Below, one piece after another: positions 23,149 through 31,475 of a DNA stretch of 38,006 bases. The DNA is taken from contig JAPJQL010000034.1 in NCBI GenBank assembly GCA_030825115.1, forward strand, positions 1 to 38,006. The letters run 5' to 3'. This DNA comes from Lachnospiraceae bacterium. GTDB lineage: Bacteria > Bacillota > Clostridia > Lachnospirales > Lachnospiraceae. The translations under genes and the position numbers were made by a program. Below the pieces are notes generated by a model, which saw nothing but the letters and a program-made list of their open reading frames with translations, had not been told where the DNA came from and ran no database searches. Every line of letters starts with the position of its first letter. Positions within the stretch are counted from its first letter, which is position 1.

Positions 23149-24675
23149 GGAATCCAGAAATGACTTCCGGTTCTTTTTTGCCCTCTTTGGCCTCTTTCCA
23201 GAAGTGGAGGCAGATGTAGCGGAGCGTTTTTGCTGGATCAGTAAGTCGAATTCTGCCGTAGACATCCCGATATCCTGAAGCCGCTGCTGACGTTTTTGAT
23301 AACGGGCAAGCCGCTCGGCTTCTTCTTTTTTTTCAATATGGATCTTCAGTGCGATCAGTCCTCCACAAAGCATCCCCAGTGCGGCGATGACGGCGAGAAC
23401 AATCCATACGACCGACGGGATATGGATCTGCGGTCTTTGCTTTTTTTCCTGGGAAGCTGCGGTGGAAGCGGCATCTGCATTTTCATCTGCATCTGTCATG
23501 GCGGCAGTGGTCGGCGCTTCCGTGGATATCTCCACGACTGGTCTGGTTGCCGCGGCTCCGCCTTCGTTCAGCATCAGGTAGGAAGAGCCGACCTGACGGC
23601 CATTGTAAGTATAAGTGATGCAGGCCACCGCATCTTCCGGTGCATTGGAAGACAGGTCATAAGAGATCGAGGTGTCTGCATCTGAGAATTCCGCCGCTTT
23701 TGGAAGCGTGACAAAACGGTCTTTCTGGACGCTTAATATGGACAGGTCCGTAGTTGGAAGCCCGGCAATCGTCATATCGTTCTCAATGGAAGAATATGTT
23801 CTGTCATAATCTGACACTTTCAGCGATTTGAAGTTCTGAAAACCAAAATCAAGCAGTGCCTTTGTGTCGGTGTAGTGCGTCTGGTGTCCGTTTAAGATTA
23901 CGGAAACCAGCTTCATCCCGTCCCGCTCAGCACAGGTGACAAGGGTGTTGCCCGCCAGGGAAGTGTAGCCGGTCTTCCCTCCTATGATGCCGGGATAGTA
24001 CTGGGACAGATTTTTCTTTAACATCTTGTGCCCCGGATAGATCCGCAGTCCGTCGGGATTCCTCTTCGTGACGGGAAGGTCATAGTACAGGGTGGAATCA
24101 ATCTGCACAAACGTCTCATTGGAAAATGCCGCCTTGGCGATCAGCGCCATATCATAGGCCGTCGTGTAGTGGTTTGGGTCATTTAATCCGCTGGGGTTGG
24201 TGAAGTTGGATTCCGTGCATCCGAGAGACACTGCTTTTGCATTCATCATCGCGGCAAACTGTTCGATCGAGCCGGCGAGGTGCTCTGCCAGCCCGTTGGC
24301 TGCCTCATTGGCAGAGCGGAGCATCATGGCATAGAGCGCATCGCGGACGGTAAGCTGGTCACCTTCATCGATTCCGGCATTGCTGCTGCCGGATTCTACA
24401 TTATATACGGCGTTATGGGAGAATGTGACGATGTCGTCCATATCACAGTTTTCAATAATGATCAAAGCGGTCAGGATCTTGGTGATGCTGGCAGGAAAAT
24501 AATTCACATGGATATTTTTCCCATACAGGACTGCTCCGGTATCTGCATCCATCACGATCCCGCCTTCTGCTGAGATGGAGATATTGTCCGGCCAGGACGG
24601 CGAGGCAAACGCCGCCTGTGGAAACAGGCCAAAGAGCAGAGTCAGGCTTAATAAAAATGGTAGTATACGTTTCAT
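23140..24675 (-). CDS. D-alanyl-D-alanine carboxypeptidase (DacF/PBP5-like, S11) with C-terminal transmembrane segment
   Basis: This 511-residue low-molecular-weight penicillin-binding protein trims the terminal D-Ala of peptidoglycan stem peptides outside the membrane. A signal peptide ends near residue 24 (AAFA-SPS). The catalytic triad of motifs is complete: S63-x-x-K66 (ASITK), S121-A-N123 and K234-T-G. A beta-rich C-terminal domain extends to about residue 375, followed by an alanine/threonine/acid-rich linker. Instead of the usual short amphipathic anchor there is a full transmembrane helix at about 420-445 and a 65-residue highly basic tail. The ATG at 24675 is preceded by GGAGGAAAG; the longer frame to 24885 overlaps the upstream promoter and gene. 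Expression is from the promoter at 24734-24762. Confidence 0.92.
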   Translation of the reverse strand: MKRILPFLLSLTLLFGLFPQAAFASPSWPDNISISAEGGIVMDADTGAVLYGKNIHVNYFPASITKILTALIIIENCDMDDIVTFSHNAVYNVESGSSNAGIDEGDQLTVRDALYAMMLRSANEAANGLAEHLAGSIEQFAAMMNAKAVSLGCTESNFTNPSGLNDPNHYTTAYDMALIAKAAFSNETFVQIDSTLYYDLPVTKRNPDGLRIYPGHKMLKKNLSQYYPGIIGGKTGYTSLAGNTLVTCAERDGMKLVSVILNGHQTHYTDTKALLDFGFQNFKSLKVSDYDRTYSSIENDMTIAGLPTTDLSILSVQKDRFVTLPKAAEFSDADTSISYDLSSNAPEDAVACITYTYNGRQVGSSYLMLNEGGAAATRPVVEISTEAPTTAAMTDADENADAASTAASQEKKQRPQIHIPSVVWIVLAVIAALGMLCGGLIALKIHIEKKEEAERLARYQKRQQRLQDIGMSTAEFDLLIQQKRSATSASTSGKRPKRAKKNRKSFLDSKK

Positions 24676-24733
24676 CTTTCCTCCATGCGTATGGCGGTCG
24701 GCCATACCGAATGGTTCTCTAAAGCTATCTTTT

Positions 24734-24762
24734 AGTATACTGGAAATTCTTTGACAAGTAAA
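24734..24762 (-). promoter_or_regulatory. Promoter of the carboxypeptidase gene
   Basis: On the minus strand TTTACT (24762-24757), a 17 bp spacer and TATACT (24739-24734) lie about 59 bp upstream of the ATG at 24675. It begins within 20 bp of the end of the preceding gene. Confidence 0.65.
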
Positions 24763-24781
24763 GATAATTATTACAAAATTG

Positions 24782-25471
24782 TTAAGCGTGCCTGCGGGAA
24801 AACCGCCGCCACAAGGCGCACAGCAGGAACACCAGGATGACAGATATCCCATATGTGACGCCAATCCGCGCCGCCGTATCCACAAAAAATGGCTCAGGTA
24901 CGATATTTATCAACAAATCTGTGGACGGATCCAGAATCCACAGGTCATTGCTGAAGAAAATCTCGTGGAAAATCACAAAATATTTTGTGAAGTTTGTGGA
25001 TATGATCAGTGCGAGTGCAGACAGGGCGGCAAAGAACAGCAGCGTCCCTGCACAGATCGTCGATGGCAGCACCCGTTTGATATCGGCTTTCAGGGCAAGC
25101 AGCAGCAGGATGCCGGCCACGATCGCAATCAGGCAGCCGCGGCGGATGGCGATCGCGGCGAGGAACAGCCCGCGGACGTCTTCCATATGGGCAATTTCCC
25201 GCTCGTTGAAAAATTCCCGGGGCTGGCCATCTACGATAGTTGGGACATGCAGGTCTGCACGGTTGCCGCGCAGGTATGCCATCATCTCATGCGTCACGTC
25301 TAACAGGTCGTCCATCTCCATGTGGACATCTTCTGTCACGTTGTATTTTGCGTATTCTTTTTCATAGTATCCGGGCGTCCAGTAAGTGACGGCTTCGACC
25401 GATGTGATAAGCAGGGTGATCATCAGGGCGAAAGCGCAGAGGATGCCGATAAAGTTGTGGAGTAATTTCAT
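24782..25471 (-). CDS. TIGR01906/DUF1461 membrane protein, probable lipoprotein intramolecular transacylase (Lit-like)
   Basis: This 229-residue protein has four transmembrane helices (about residues 8-28, 105-127, 140-160, 205-225) and the family blocks REFFNEREIAHMEDVRGLF and FVIFHEIFFSNDLW, then DPSTDLLINIVPEPFF. This is the TIGR01906/DUF1461 family, members of which were shown in some Firmicutes to act as Lit, moving an acyl chain within the N-terminal diacylglyceryl-cysteine of lipoproteins to give the lyso form. The two histidines H95 and H169 match in spacing those I recall as essential in Lit. Whether this homologue is an active Lit is inference. AGAGGT precedes ATG 25471. Confidence 0.8.
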   Translation of the reverse strand: MKLLHNFIGILCAFALMITLLITSVEAVTYWTPGYYEKEYAKYNVTEDVHMEMDDLLDVTHEMMAYLRGNRADLHVPTIVDGQPREFFNEREIAHMEDVRGLFLAAIAIRRGCLIAIVAGILLLLALKADIKRVLPSTICAGTLLFFAALSALALIISTNFTKYFVIFHEIFFSNDLWILDPSTDLLINIVPEPFFVDTAARIGVTYGISVILVFLLCALWRRFSRRHA

Positions 25472-25508
25472 GTAAAAACCTCTTTTCTTGTTATTGAAAT
25501 TAAATCAT

Positions 25509-25517
25509 AGTATAACA
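25509..25517 (-). promoter_or_regulatory. Extended -10 promoter of the Lit-like gene
   Basis: TGT-TATACT on the minus strand at 25517-25509, about 40 bp before the ATG at 25471. No good -35 is visible. Confidence 0.45.
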
Positions 25518-25556
25518 TACCGGGGCTGTAAAAAGAAAGGTTTTACCAAGTTTTGA

Positions 25557-25584
25557 TTGATTTCCTTTTAAATATACGTATAAT
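25557..25584 (+). promoter_or_regulatory. Promoter of the YicG/TRIC-type gene
   Basis: TTGATT (25557-25562), a 16 bp spacer and TATAAT (25579-25584) lie 36 bp before the ATG at 25621, with GAGGAAGGG and AGAAGG in between. It is divergent from the Lit-like gene promoter. Confidence 0.7.
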
Positions 25585-25620
25585 AAAAAACAGGTTATAT
25601 AAGAGGAAGGGAATAGAAGG

Positions 25621-26265
25621 ATGCCGCAGGATATTACAATATTTTTTATGGTAGAATTGATCGGAACCATCGCTTTTGCCTGTTCCGGCGCTATGGTTGC
25701 GATAGAGAAACGGCTTGATTTGCTGGGAGTCATCGTGCTTGGCGTGACGACCGCCGTGGGAGGGGGTATGCTGAGGGATATCATCATTGGAATCCATCCG
25801 CCGACCTTATTTATGAAGCCGGTGTACGTATTGACTGCGTTTGCGGCAGTAGTGGCGCTGTTTTTGATCATCCGCTGCCGGGCAATGCCGATCGAAGCGC
25901 TGTCCTCGGTGACGTATGAGCGGGTCATGAACCTGCTGGACGCCATAGGACTGGGGGCATTTACCGTGGTCGGGATCGATACTGCGATCGGAGCAGGATA
26001 TGAGGAGTATCATTTTTTGATGGTGTTCCTTGGGGTGATCACCGGTGTCGGAGGCGGCATCCTGCGGGATATCATGGCGGGACAGACGCCCTATGTGCTG
26101 AAAAAGCATGTCTATGCCTGTGCATCGATTGCCGGGGCTGTCTGCTATGTGGCGCTGCTGGATGTGATGCAGCAGGCGATGGCGATGGTGATTAGCGCGG
26201 TGCTGGTGGTGGCGATCCGCCTGTTGGCGAGGCATTATAAATGGAATCTGCCTACGGCGATGTAG
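25621..26265 (+). CDS. YicG/UPF0126 family, trimeric intracellular cation channel (TRIC)-like protein
   Basis: The 214-residue protein has seven hydrophobic helices and an internal duplication. The repeated glycine-rich motif GGGMLRDI (about residue 48) and GGGILRDIMAG (about residue 150) is the signature of prokaryotic TRIC channels, which form trimers passing monovalent cations. The first half begins ELIGTIAFACSGAM, also typical. Length is normal. The stop codon lies inside a hairpin (26243-26274). Physiological role in bacteria is unclear; it is transcribed alone. Confidence 0.9.
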   Translation: MPQDITIFFMVELIGTIAFACSGAMVAIEKRLDLLGVIVLGVTTAVGGGMLRDIIIGIHPPTLFMKPVYVLTAFAAVVALFLIIRCRAMPIEALSSVTYERVMNLLDAIGLGAFTVVGIDTAIGAGYEEYHFLMVFLGVITGVGGGILRDIMAGQTPYVLKKHVYACASIAGAVCYVALLDVMQQAMAMVISAVLVVAIRLLARHYKWNLPTAM

Positions 26266-26274
26266 GCGGATTCC
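26243..26274 (+). terminator. Hairpin at the 3' end of the YicG gene
   Basis: GGAATC-T-GCCTAC, a 6-base loop and GTAGGC-G-GATTCC form a 12-pair stem with one internal T-G step. The TAG stop is in the stem. No clear U-tract follows, so it may act as a 3' stabiliser more than as an intrinsic terminator. Confidence 0.5.
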
Positions 26275-26350
26275 ATATCAATAAAATACTATTTCAAACT
26301 CCACCTTGCATACCTATTTGCTCCTGCTATAGAAATAATCCTCTCCTTTT

Positions 26351-26536
26351 TCATCGCCCTTTTTCAAGCACTTCCATTAAGTCTTGTTTATCATCAGAAA
26401 TTCCAAAAATCAGCCATGCCTCCTGTAATCCTTTAAGATTTGCTTCATTGCTAAGTGCCGAAAAATATTTCCCAATTTCATTAAACGAATAATTGCTTCG
26501 TGCTTCTTTAAATTCTACAACCTCATTTTCAAAGGC
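26351..26536 (-). pseudogene. Remnant of an AlbA_2/Schlafen-type ATP-binding protein
   Basis: Read on the minus strand, 61 codons run from just after an in-frame TAA (26539-26537) to a stop at 26351. They contain NEVVEFKEARSNYSF, then NEIGKYFSALSNEAN and QEAWLIFGISDD. This is the start of the AlbA_2 (divergent AAA-4/Schlafen) domain found in many mobile or defence-associated proteins of several hundred residues. After IFGISDDK the sequence departs from the family and ends, and there is no start codon with a ribosome binding site. It is therefore a fragment. It occupies the otherwise gene-free stretch 26266-26735, next to a direct-repeat cluster. Confidence 0.65.
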
Positions 26537-26537
26537 T

Positions 26538-26580
26538 TATGACTAAATTCTATGACTAATCTATGACTTTCTATGACTAA
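26538..26580. repeat. Four direct repeats of TATGACT(AA)
   Basis: TATGACTAA occurs at 26538, 26551 and 26572, and TATGACT at 26562, with steps of 13, 11 and 10 bases. The cluster starts exactly where the AlbA_2 remnant begins. It could be an integration or slippage scar, or binding sites for a protein. Each copy also contains TGACTAA/TTAGTCA. Confidence 0.6.
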
Positions 26581-26676
26581 TTTTATCCTACTTTTAGTTA
26601 TAACTCAAGAACACAAACAAAAAGTGAACAAAAAGAGCCATTCAAATATTCTGAACGGCCGGAAGATATTAGTATG

Positions 26677-26709
26677 AAAACGCCCCTGACCCTTCCCGGA
26701 TCAGGGGCG
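26677..26709 (-). terminator. Terminator of the V/A-type ATPase operon
   Basis: On the minus strand CGCCCCTGA (26709-26701) pairs with TCAGGGGCG (26689-26681), followed by TTTT (26680-26677). It lies 27 bp after the subunit D stop codon. Confidence 0.8.
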
Positions 26710-26735
26710 CGTTTAGCTTGTTAGCAGACTTCTGT

Positions 26736-27356
26736 TTATAACGTCTTCTTTTTCCTCTTAATCACCTTCAACCGAGTAAACTCTTCCCGGTCCTTCTCCT
26801 CCAAAGAATTGGTAATATCCGTCACTAACGTCTGATACGTCGGAATCGTGATATTTTTCAGCGCATTTGCCCGTTTCTGTGTCTTGCGAATACTTGCGGC
26901 AAGGCGGTAAGCAGAGTTCTCAACCATCGAAAGCTTGATCGTCAGTTCCTTCACCTTCTCAAAATTGGCACGTGCCTGATCCAGCGACTCTTTTGTGCTG
27001 TAATAGGCGTAGGTCAGGGACAGCGGCGCAGGCTCATGCTGGACGAGAGGAATCTCAGTGCCCATGATGCTTCGGGTTTTGATCCGGATGGACTGTTCCA
27101 CCGGAACAGAACCGGCGATTTCCTGGACATAGTTGATGCCCAGCTCGATATTGGCGCGCTGGAGCGCCGCATAGGCGGCGGTGAAGGTCGTATCAATCTC
27201 CGACTGGATTCCTTTTGCCTCGTCGATAAGCGCCATCAGCTCGCGCAGAAGGATGTTCCGTTTCTTATCCATCAGCTCATAGCCCTGGCTGGCGAGGGCA
27301 AGGGAATTCTTTGCCAGAATCAGATTACCTTTGGTAGGGAATGTATTCGGATTCAT
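26736..27356 (-). CDS. ntpD: V/A-type ATPase subunit D (central rotor stalk)
   Basis: This 206-residue subunit is the long coiled-coil shaft rotating inside the A3B3 head. The N-terminus (NPNTFPTKGNLILAKNSLAL) and the C-terminal region with KTQKRANALKNITIP are family hallmarks; both form the antiparallel coiled coil. It is the last gene of the operon, starting 17 bp after subunit B with GAGAGGAGGG upstream, and is followed by the operon terminator. Confidence 0.94.
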   Translation of the reverse strand: MNPNTFPTKGNLILAKNSLALASQGYELMDKKRNILLRELMALIDEAKGIQSEIDTTFTAAYAALQRANIELGINYVQEIAGSVPVEQSIRIKTRSIMGTEIPLVQHEPAPLSLTYAYYSTKESLDQARANFEKVKELTIKLSMVENSAYRLAASIRKTQKRANALKNITIPTYQTLVTDITNSLEEKDREEFTRLKVIKRKKKTL

Positions 27357-27373
27357 CGTATCCCTCCTCTCGC

Positions 27374-28768
27374 TTACTCTTCAGACATTGCCTCTGTCGG
27401 TTTATAATATTGGTCTAAGACCTTGGTATCGATTCGGTCAAGTTCCTCTCTTGGCAGCAGCCCTAAAAGCTCCCAGCCGATGTCCAGTGTCTTTACGATA
27501 TTCCGGTTATCATGAGGATCCTGTCCTACAAACCGTTTTTCAAATTCCCTGCCGAAAACCAGATATTTCTTGTCTAACGGAGACAGCTCATCTTCACCGA
27601 TGACGGAGGCAAGCGCACGTGCATCGCCGACTTTTGCATAGCAGGAGAAAAGCTGGTTTGCCACATCCTGATGGTCTGCCCTGGTAAATCCTCTGCCGAT
27701 TCCGTCCTTCATCAGACGGGACAGGGAAGGCAGCACATTGATCGGCGGATAGACGGACTGACCGTTTAAAGAGCGGTCAAGGACGATCTGCCCCTCGGTG
27801 ATATACCCGGTAAGGTCGGGGATTGGGTGGGTGATGTCATCGTTTGGCATGGTCAGGATCGGAATCTGCGTCACAGAACCGTTTACACCCTTTACAATCC
27901 CGGCGCGCTCGTAGAGTGCGGCCAGTTCGCTGTACAGATATCCCGGAAAGCCCTTACGGGATGGGATCTCGCCTTTGGACGAGGAGACCTCGCGCATCGC
28001 CTCGGCAAAGGACGTCATGTCTGTCAGGATGACGAGGATGTGCATGTTCTTTTCAAACGCCAGATACTCTGCCAGCGTCAGCGCCACCTTCGGGGTGATC
28101 AGACGCTCTACCACAGGGTCGTTTGCCAGGTTGATGAACATGGCAACGTGGGAGGAAACACCGCTCTCTTCAAAGGTTCTGCGGAAGAAATCCGCCACAT
28201 CGTGTTTTACGCCCATAGCGGCAAATACGATTGCAAATTCCTCGTTGGAATCATCGCCCAGAGAGGCCTGCTGCACGATCTGAGCCGCAAGCTGGTCATG
28301 GGGAAGTCCGTTGCCGGAGAAGATCGGGAGCTTCTGTCCGCGGATCAATGTCATCAGCCCGTCGATGGCGGAGATGCCGGTACGGATGTAGTTACGGGGA
28401 TATTCACGGGTCACCGGATTCAGCGGCTGGCCGTTGACATCCAGCATTTTATCCGGTATGATCTCGCCGAGTCCGTCGATCGGCACGCCGATGCCGTTGA
28501 AGGTACGTCCCAGCATGTCCTCCGAGACGCCAAGCTCCATCGGATGTCCGGTCAGCCGGGTGTGGACGTTGCGGAGCGCAAGCCCTTCGGTTCCTTCAAA
28601 TACCTGGATGATCGCTTTATCTTCATAGACTTCGATGATCTGCCCCAGCTTCTTTTTGCTGCCGTCCACAGTCATATCTACAATCTCGTTGTAAGAGGCG
28701 CCCTGAACTCCTTCCAGAACGACCATAGGGCCGTTAATCGCACTTAAACCTAGATATTCAATTGCCAT
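27374..28768 (-). CDS. ntpB: V/A-type ATPase subunit B (non-catalytic)
   Basis: This 464-residue regulatory subunit alternates with A in the head ring. It begins IEYLGLSAINGPMVVLEGV and contains the nucleotide-binding-fold blocks LPIFSGNGLPHDQLAAQI (no Walker A lysine, as expected for B) and GSVTQIPILTMPNDDITHPIPD split over the conserved ITHPIPD segment. Length is normal. It lies 12 bp after A and 17 bp before D, with AAGGAGGGG before its ATG. Confidence 0.95.
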   Translation of the reverse strand: MAIEYLGLSAINGPMVVLEGVQGASYNEIVDMTVDGSKKKLGQIIEVYEDKAIIQVFEGTEGLALRNVHTRLTGHPMELGVSEDMLGRTFNGIGVPIDGLGEIIPDKMLDVNGQPLNPVTREYPRNYIRTGISAIDGLMTLIRGQKLPIFSGNGLPHDQLAAQIVQQASLGDDSNEEFAIVFAAMGVKHDVADFFRRTFEESGVSSHVAMFINLANDPVVERLITPKVALTLAEYLAFEKNMHILVILTDMTSFAEAMREVSSSKGEIPSRKGFPGYLYSELAALYERAGIVKGVNGSVTQIPILTMPNDDITHPIPDLTGYITEGQIVLDRSLNGQSVYPPINVLPSLSRLMKDGIGRGFTRADHQDVANQLFSCYAKVGDARALASVIGEDELSPLDKKYLVFGREFEKRFVGQDPHDNRNIVKTLDIGWELLGLLPREELDRIDTKVLDQYYKPTEAMSEE

Positions 28769-28780
28769 TTTCGCCCCTCC

Positions 28781-30550
28781 TTACGCATTTCGCTCTACGA
28801 CGGCATCGTAGAACGTATCAATCTGTTTTTTGTATTCGTCAAATAGATCAAGCCTGTCGTTTGGTACATCGTATTTGATCGCGATGATCTTATCATAGAT
28901 CGGGTCTTCCTTCAGGACAGACATCGGCATTCCCATGGAAATCAGGGAACGCGATTTTTTGTACAGGTACAGGATGATCTCCATCATCTTAAACTGCTTC
29001 TCCATCGGAACGCAGGTATCGTCTTTGTGGAAGGCGTTCTGCTGAAGGAAACCGACGCGGATGACCTTGGCGATCTCCAGGATCAGCTTCTGGTCATCTG
29101 GCAGCACATCGCCGCCGATCAGCTTGACGATCTCCATCAGGCTGCTCTCCTGGGACAGAAGGTAGACGATCCGGTTTCGGTAGTCCACGAATTTTTTGTC
29201 CACATGCTCTGTATACCAGGAACCCAGGTCGTTTAAATACTCAGAGTAGCTGGTCAGCCAGGAAATCGCCGGGAAATGTCTTGCATAGGCAAGGTTTTTG
29301 TCCAGTCCCCAGAAACAGCGGACAAAACGCTTGGTATTCTGGGTCACCGGCTCGGAGAAGTCGCCGCCCTGCGGAGAGACTGCGCCGATGATGGTGACGC
29401 TTCCTTCCGTTCCATTCAGGTTCTGCATCATGCCGGCGCGCTCGTAGAAGGCGGACAGCTTGGATGCCAGGTATGCGGGGAAGCCTTCCTCGGCAGGCAT
29501 CTCTTCCAGACGTCCGGAGAGCTCCCGCAGAGCCTCTGCCCAGCGGGAGGTGGAGTCCGCCATGATGGCCACATGGTATCCCATGTCCCGGTAATACTCG
29601 GCAAGGGTCAGACCGGAATAAAGGCTCGCCTCACGTGCCGCTACCGGCATGTTGGAGGTATTTGCGATCAGCGTGGTGCGGTCCATCAGCGGGTTGCCGG
29701 TCTTTGGGTCGATCAGTTCGGAGAATTCCTCCAGGACCTGGGTCATCTCGTTGCCGCGCTCACCGCAGCCGATGTAGATGATGATGTTGGCATCGGACCA
29801 TTTTGCGATCTGATGCTGGGTCATCGTCTTGCCGGTTCCGAACCCGCCCGGAATCGCGGCAGTGCCGCCTTTTGCCAGGGGGAACAGGGTATCCAGGATA
29901 CGCTGTCCGGTGATGAGCGGCTGGCTGGCTGGAAACCTTTTGGCAGTCGGTCTTGCCACGCGGATGGGCCACTTCTGGGTCATCGTAAGCTTTACTTCTG
30001 TGCTGTCGGAGAGCTGGATTGTGACAAGCGGTTCTTCGATCGTATATTCCCCATCCTCTGCCACATCCAGGACATATCCTTCCATGTCGGGAGGAACCAT
30101 GACTTTGTGGATGATGGCCGGGGTCTCCGGCACTTCTGCAATGATCGAGCCGCCAAAGAGACGGTCGCCTTTTTTTACTGTGATATGGGTCTTCCATTTC
30201 TTCTCGGTGTCGAGAGAGTCCACGTTGACGCCGCGGCTGATGTATGCGCCGCCGGTCTTTGCAATCTCGCTCAAGGGGCGCTCGATTCCGTCGAAAATAT
30301 TGGTCAGGATACCGGGCGCTAAAGTTACGGATACCGGTCCGCCGGTTCCGGTGACGACTTCACCGGGCTTTATCCCGGTTGTCTCCTCGTATACCTGGAT
30401 GATCGTGTCGTCGGAACTCAGACCGATGACTTCACCGACCAGGTTCTCTTTTCCGACATATACCATCTCGTTCATAACAAATCCGGCATCGCCCTTTAGA
30501 TGGACGATGGGTCCGTTGATTCCATAGATCGTGCCTTTTGCCGCCATCAT
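28781..30550 (-). CDS. ntpA: V/A-type ATPase subunit A (catalytic)
   Basis: This 589-residue catalytic subunit hydrolyses or makes ATP. Walker A is GGFGTGKT (residues 235-242) with K241. The long non-homologous insert that separates V/A-type A subunits from F-type beta is present upstream of it, at about residues 110-195. The blocks GCGERGNEMTQVL and ADSTSRWAEALRE are conserved. The start ATG overlaps the subunit E stop as ATGA, with GGAGGTGAGG just before it. The complete set of sites argues for an active enzyme. Whether it works as a pump or a synthase, and with H+ or Na+, cannot be read from this subunit. Confidence 0.96.
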   Translation of the reverse strand: MMAAKGTIYGINGPIVHLKGDAGFVMNEMVYVGKENLVGEVIGLSSDDTIIQVYEETTGIKPGEVVTGTGGPVSVTLAPGILTNIFDGIERPLSEIAKTGGAYISRGVNVDSLDTEKKWKTHITVKKGDRLFGGSIIAEVPETPAIIHKVMVPPDMEGYVLDVAEDGEYTIEEPLVTIQLSDSTEVKLTMTQKWPIRVARPTAKRFPASQPLITGQRILDTLFPLAKGGTAAIPGGFGTGKTMTQHQIAKWSDANIIIYIGCGERGNEMTQVLEEFSELIDPKTGNPLMDRTTLIANTSNMPVAAREASLYSGLTLAEYYRDMGYHVAIMADSTSRWAEALRELSGRLEEMPAEEGFPAYLASKLSAFYERAGMMQNLNGTEGSVTIIGAVSPQGGDFSEPVTQNTKRFVRCFWGLDKNLAYARHFPAISWLTSYSEYLNDLGSWYTEHVDKKFVDYRNRIVYLLSQESSLMEIVKLIGGDVLPDDQKLILEIAKVIRVGFLQQNAFHKDDTCVPMEKQFKMMEIILYLYKKSRSLISMGMPMSVLKEDPIYDKIIAIKYDVPNDRLDLFDEYKKQIDTFYDAVVERNA

Positions 30551-31146
30551 GCCTCACCTCCCGCCGTCAGGCTCAAGTCAAAGTGGAAGTTCTCCCTGGC
30601 CTCAGCCAGTTTGGTCTGGAAGGAGTTGTCGATCAGTATATGCCTTGCCGGGATGACGGCACGCGTTCCTCCTGTGAAGGAGTATTCGCTGATCCGGAAG
30701 GTGGCCTTGCCGTGGTGCAGCGCCAGACGGCGCTCTTTGTCTTCGTCTGCCGGATCGAGATAGATGATGATCTCATTATCCCCTGCAAATTCGACGGCGT
30801 GCGCTACCTGCCGCTCCAGAAGATGCAGATATTCCGGCGTCTCCAGATAGTTGGCAAGCATATCTTTCAGTTCCACAAATAATTTATCTTTCAGTTCTTC
30901 CTGTTTCTGTCCCAGTGTGCGCTTGATATCGATCTGCTCGATGGCGAGCTGTTTATTGATCTCCCGCTCTATTTTTTCGGATTCGAGCCGGACCTGCATA
31001 TCCGCGCGGCGGCGGGAGTCGGCCTGATGCTCCTCAAAGGCTTTTTCCAGAGCTGCCGTATAGTCGTCCAGCATACGGTTGCTTCTGGTGCGCGCATCTT
31101 CCATACAGGTATCCAGGAAATGCTGTAATTTTTCCTCAGTTGTCAA
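30547..31146 (-). CDS. ntpE: V/A-type ATPase subunit E (peripheral stalk)
   Basis: This 199-residue protein has an N-terminal helix rich in charged residues to about residue 100 (coiled coil with the small stalk subunit) and a globular C-terminal part that binds the head. The end (ILIDNSFQTKLAEARE) is typical of E subunits. Translation starts at a TTG codon with AGGTGA upstream, a weak start that may lower its level relative to neighbours. It overlaps A by 4 bp. Confidence 0.88.
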   Translation of the reverse strand: MTTEEKLQHFLDTCMEDARTRSNRMLDDYTAALEKAFEEHQADSRRRADMQVRLESEKIEREINKQLAIEQIDIKRTLGQKQEELKDKLFVELKDMLANYLETPEYLHLLERQVAHAVEFAGDNEIIIYLDPADEDKERRLALHHGKATFRISEYSFTGGTRAVIPARHILIDNSFQTKLAEARENFHFDLSLTAGGEA

Positions 31147-31163
31147 AGTGGGTCACCTGCTTT

Positions 31164-31472
31164 CTATAATTTCAATCCAATAGCCTCATTTACATAGGAC
31201 GTGATAAAGTCCGGCTTGCGGCCGGTTCCGTGGCGGTCGGGGATCTCGACAAACAGAGGAAGTTTATGGTTCAGCCTTACGTCGTTAACCACATCGGGGA
31301 AATCCCGTCCAAACTTCTCTGTCAGCAGTACGATCCCAATCTCCTTGTCGGCCAGGACTTTATCCAGTTCGCTGATGAGTTCCTGCTTTTCGTGGACCAC
31401 CGCACCTTCTACACCGGCGAGGCGCATGCCGGTCCAGGTGTCGATGTTGTCACTGATCAGATACATTTTCAT
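31164..31472 (-). CDS. V/A-type ATPase subunit F (central stalk)
   Basis: This 102-residue small alpha/beta subunit (NtpG in the Enterococcus naming) binds subunit D in the rotor. Blocks such as YLISDNIDTWTGMRLAGV and EIGIVLLTEKFG are characteristic of the Rossmann-like F subunit. It lies 3 bp after K and 17 bp before E. Confidence 0.9.
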   Translation of the reverse strand: MKMYLISDNIDTWTGMRLAGVEGAVVHEKQELISELDKVLADKEIGIVLLTEKFGRDFPDVVNDVRLNHKLPLFVEIPDRHGTGRKPDFITSYVNEAIGLKL

Positions 31473-31475
31473 AGA

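Noticed and set aside
26241..26492. 83-codon plus-strand frame after the YicG gene
   Set aside because: It is antisense to the AlbA_2 remnant and overlaps the YicG stop and hairpin; composition is not protein-like.
27827..28747. 306-codon plus-strand open frame antisense to ATPase subunit B
   Set aside because: Same reasoning: it mirrors a highly conserved gene and has no start signals.
29276..30322. 348-codon plus-strand open frame antisense to ATPase subunit A
   Set aside because: Antisense to a conserved gene with complete motifs; low-quality composition rich in H, C and G; no domain.
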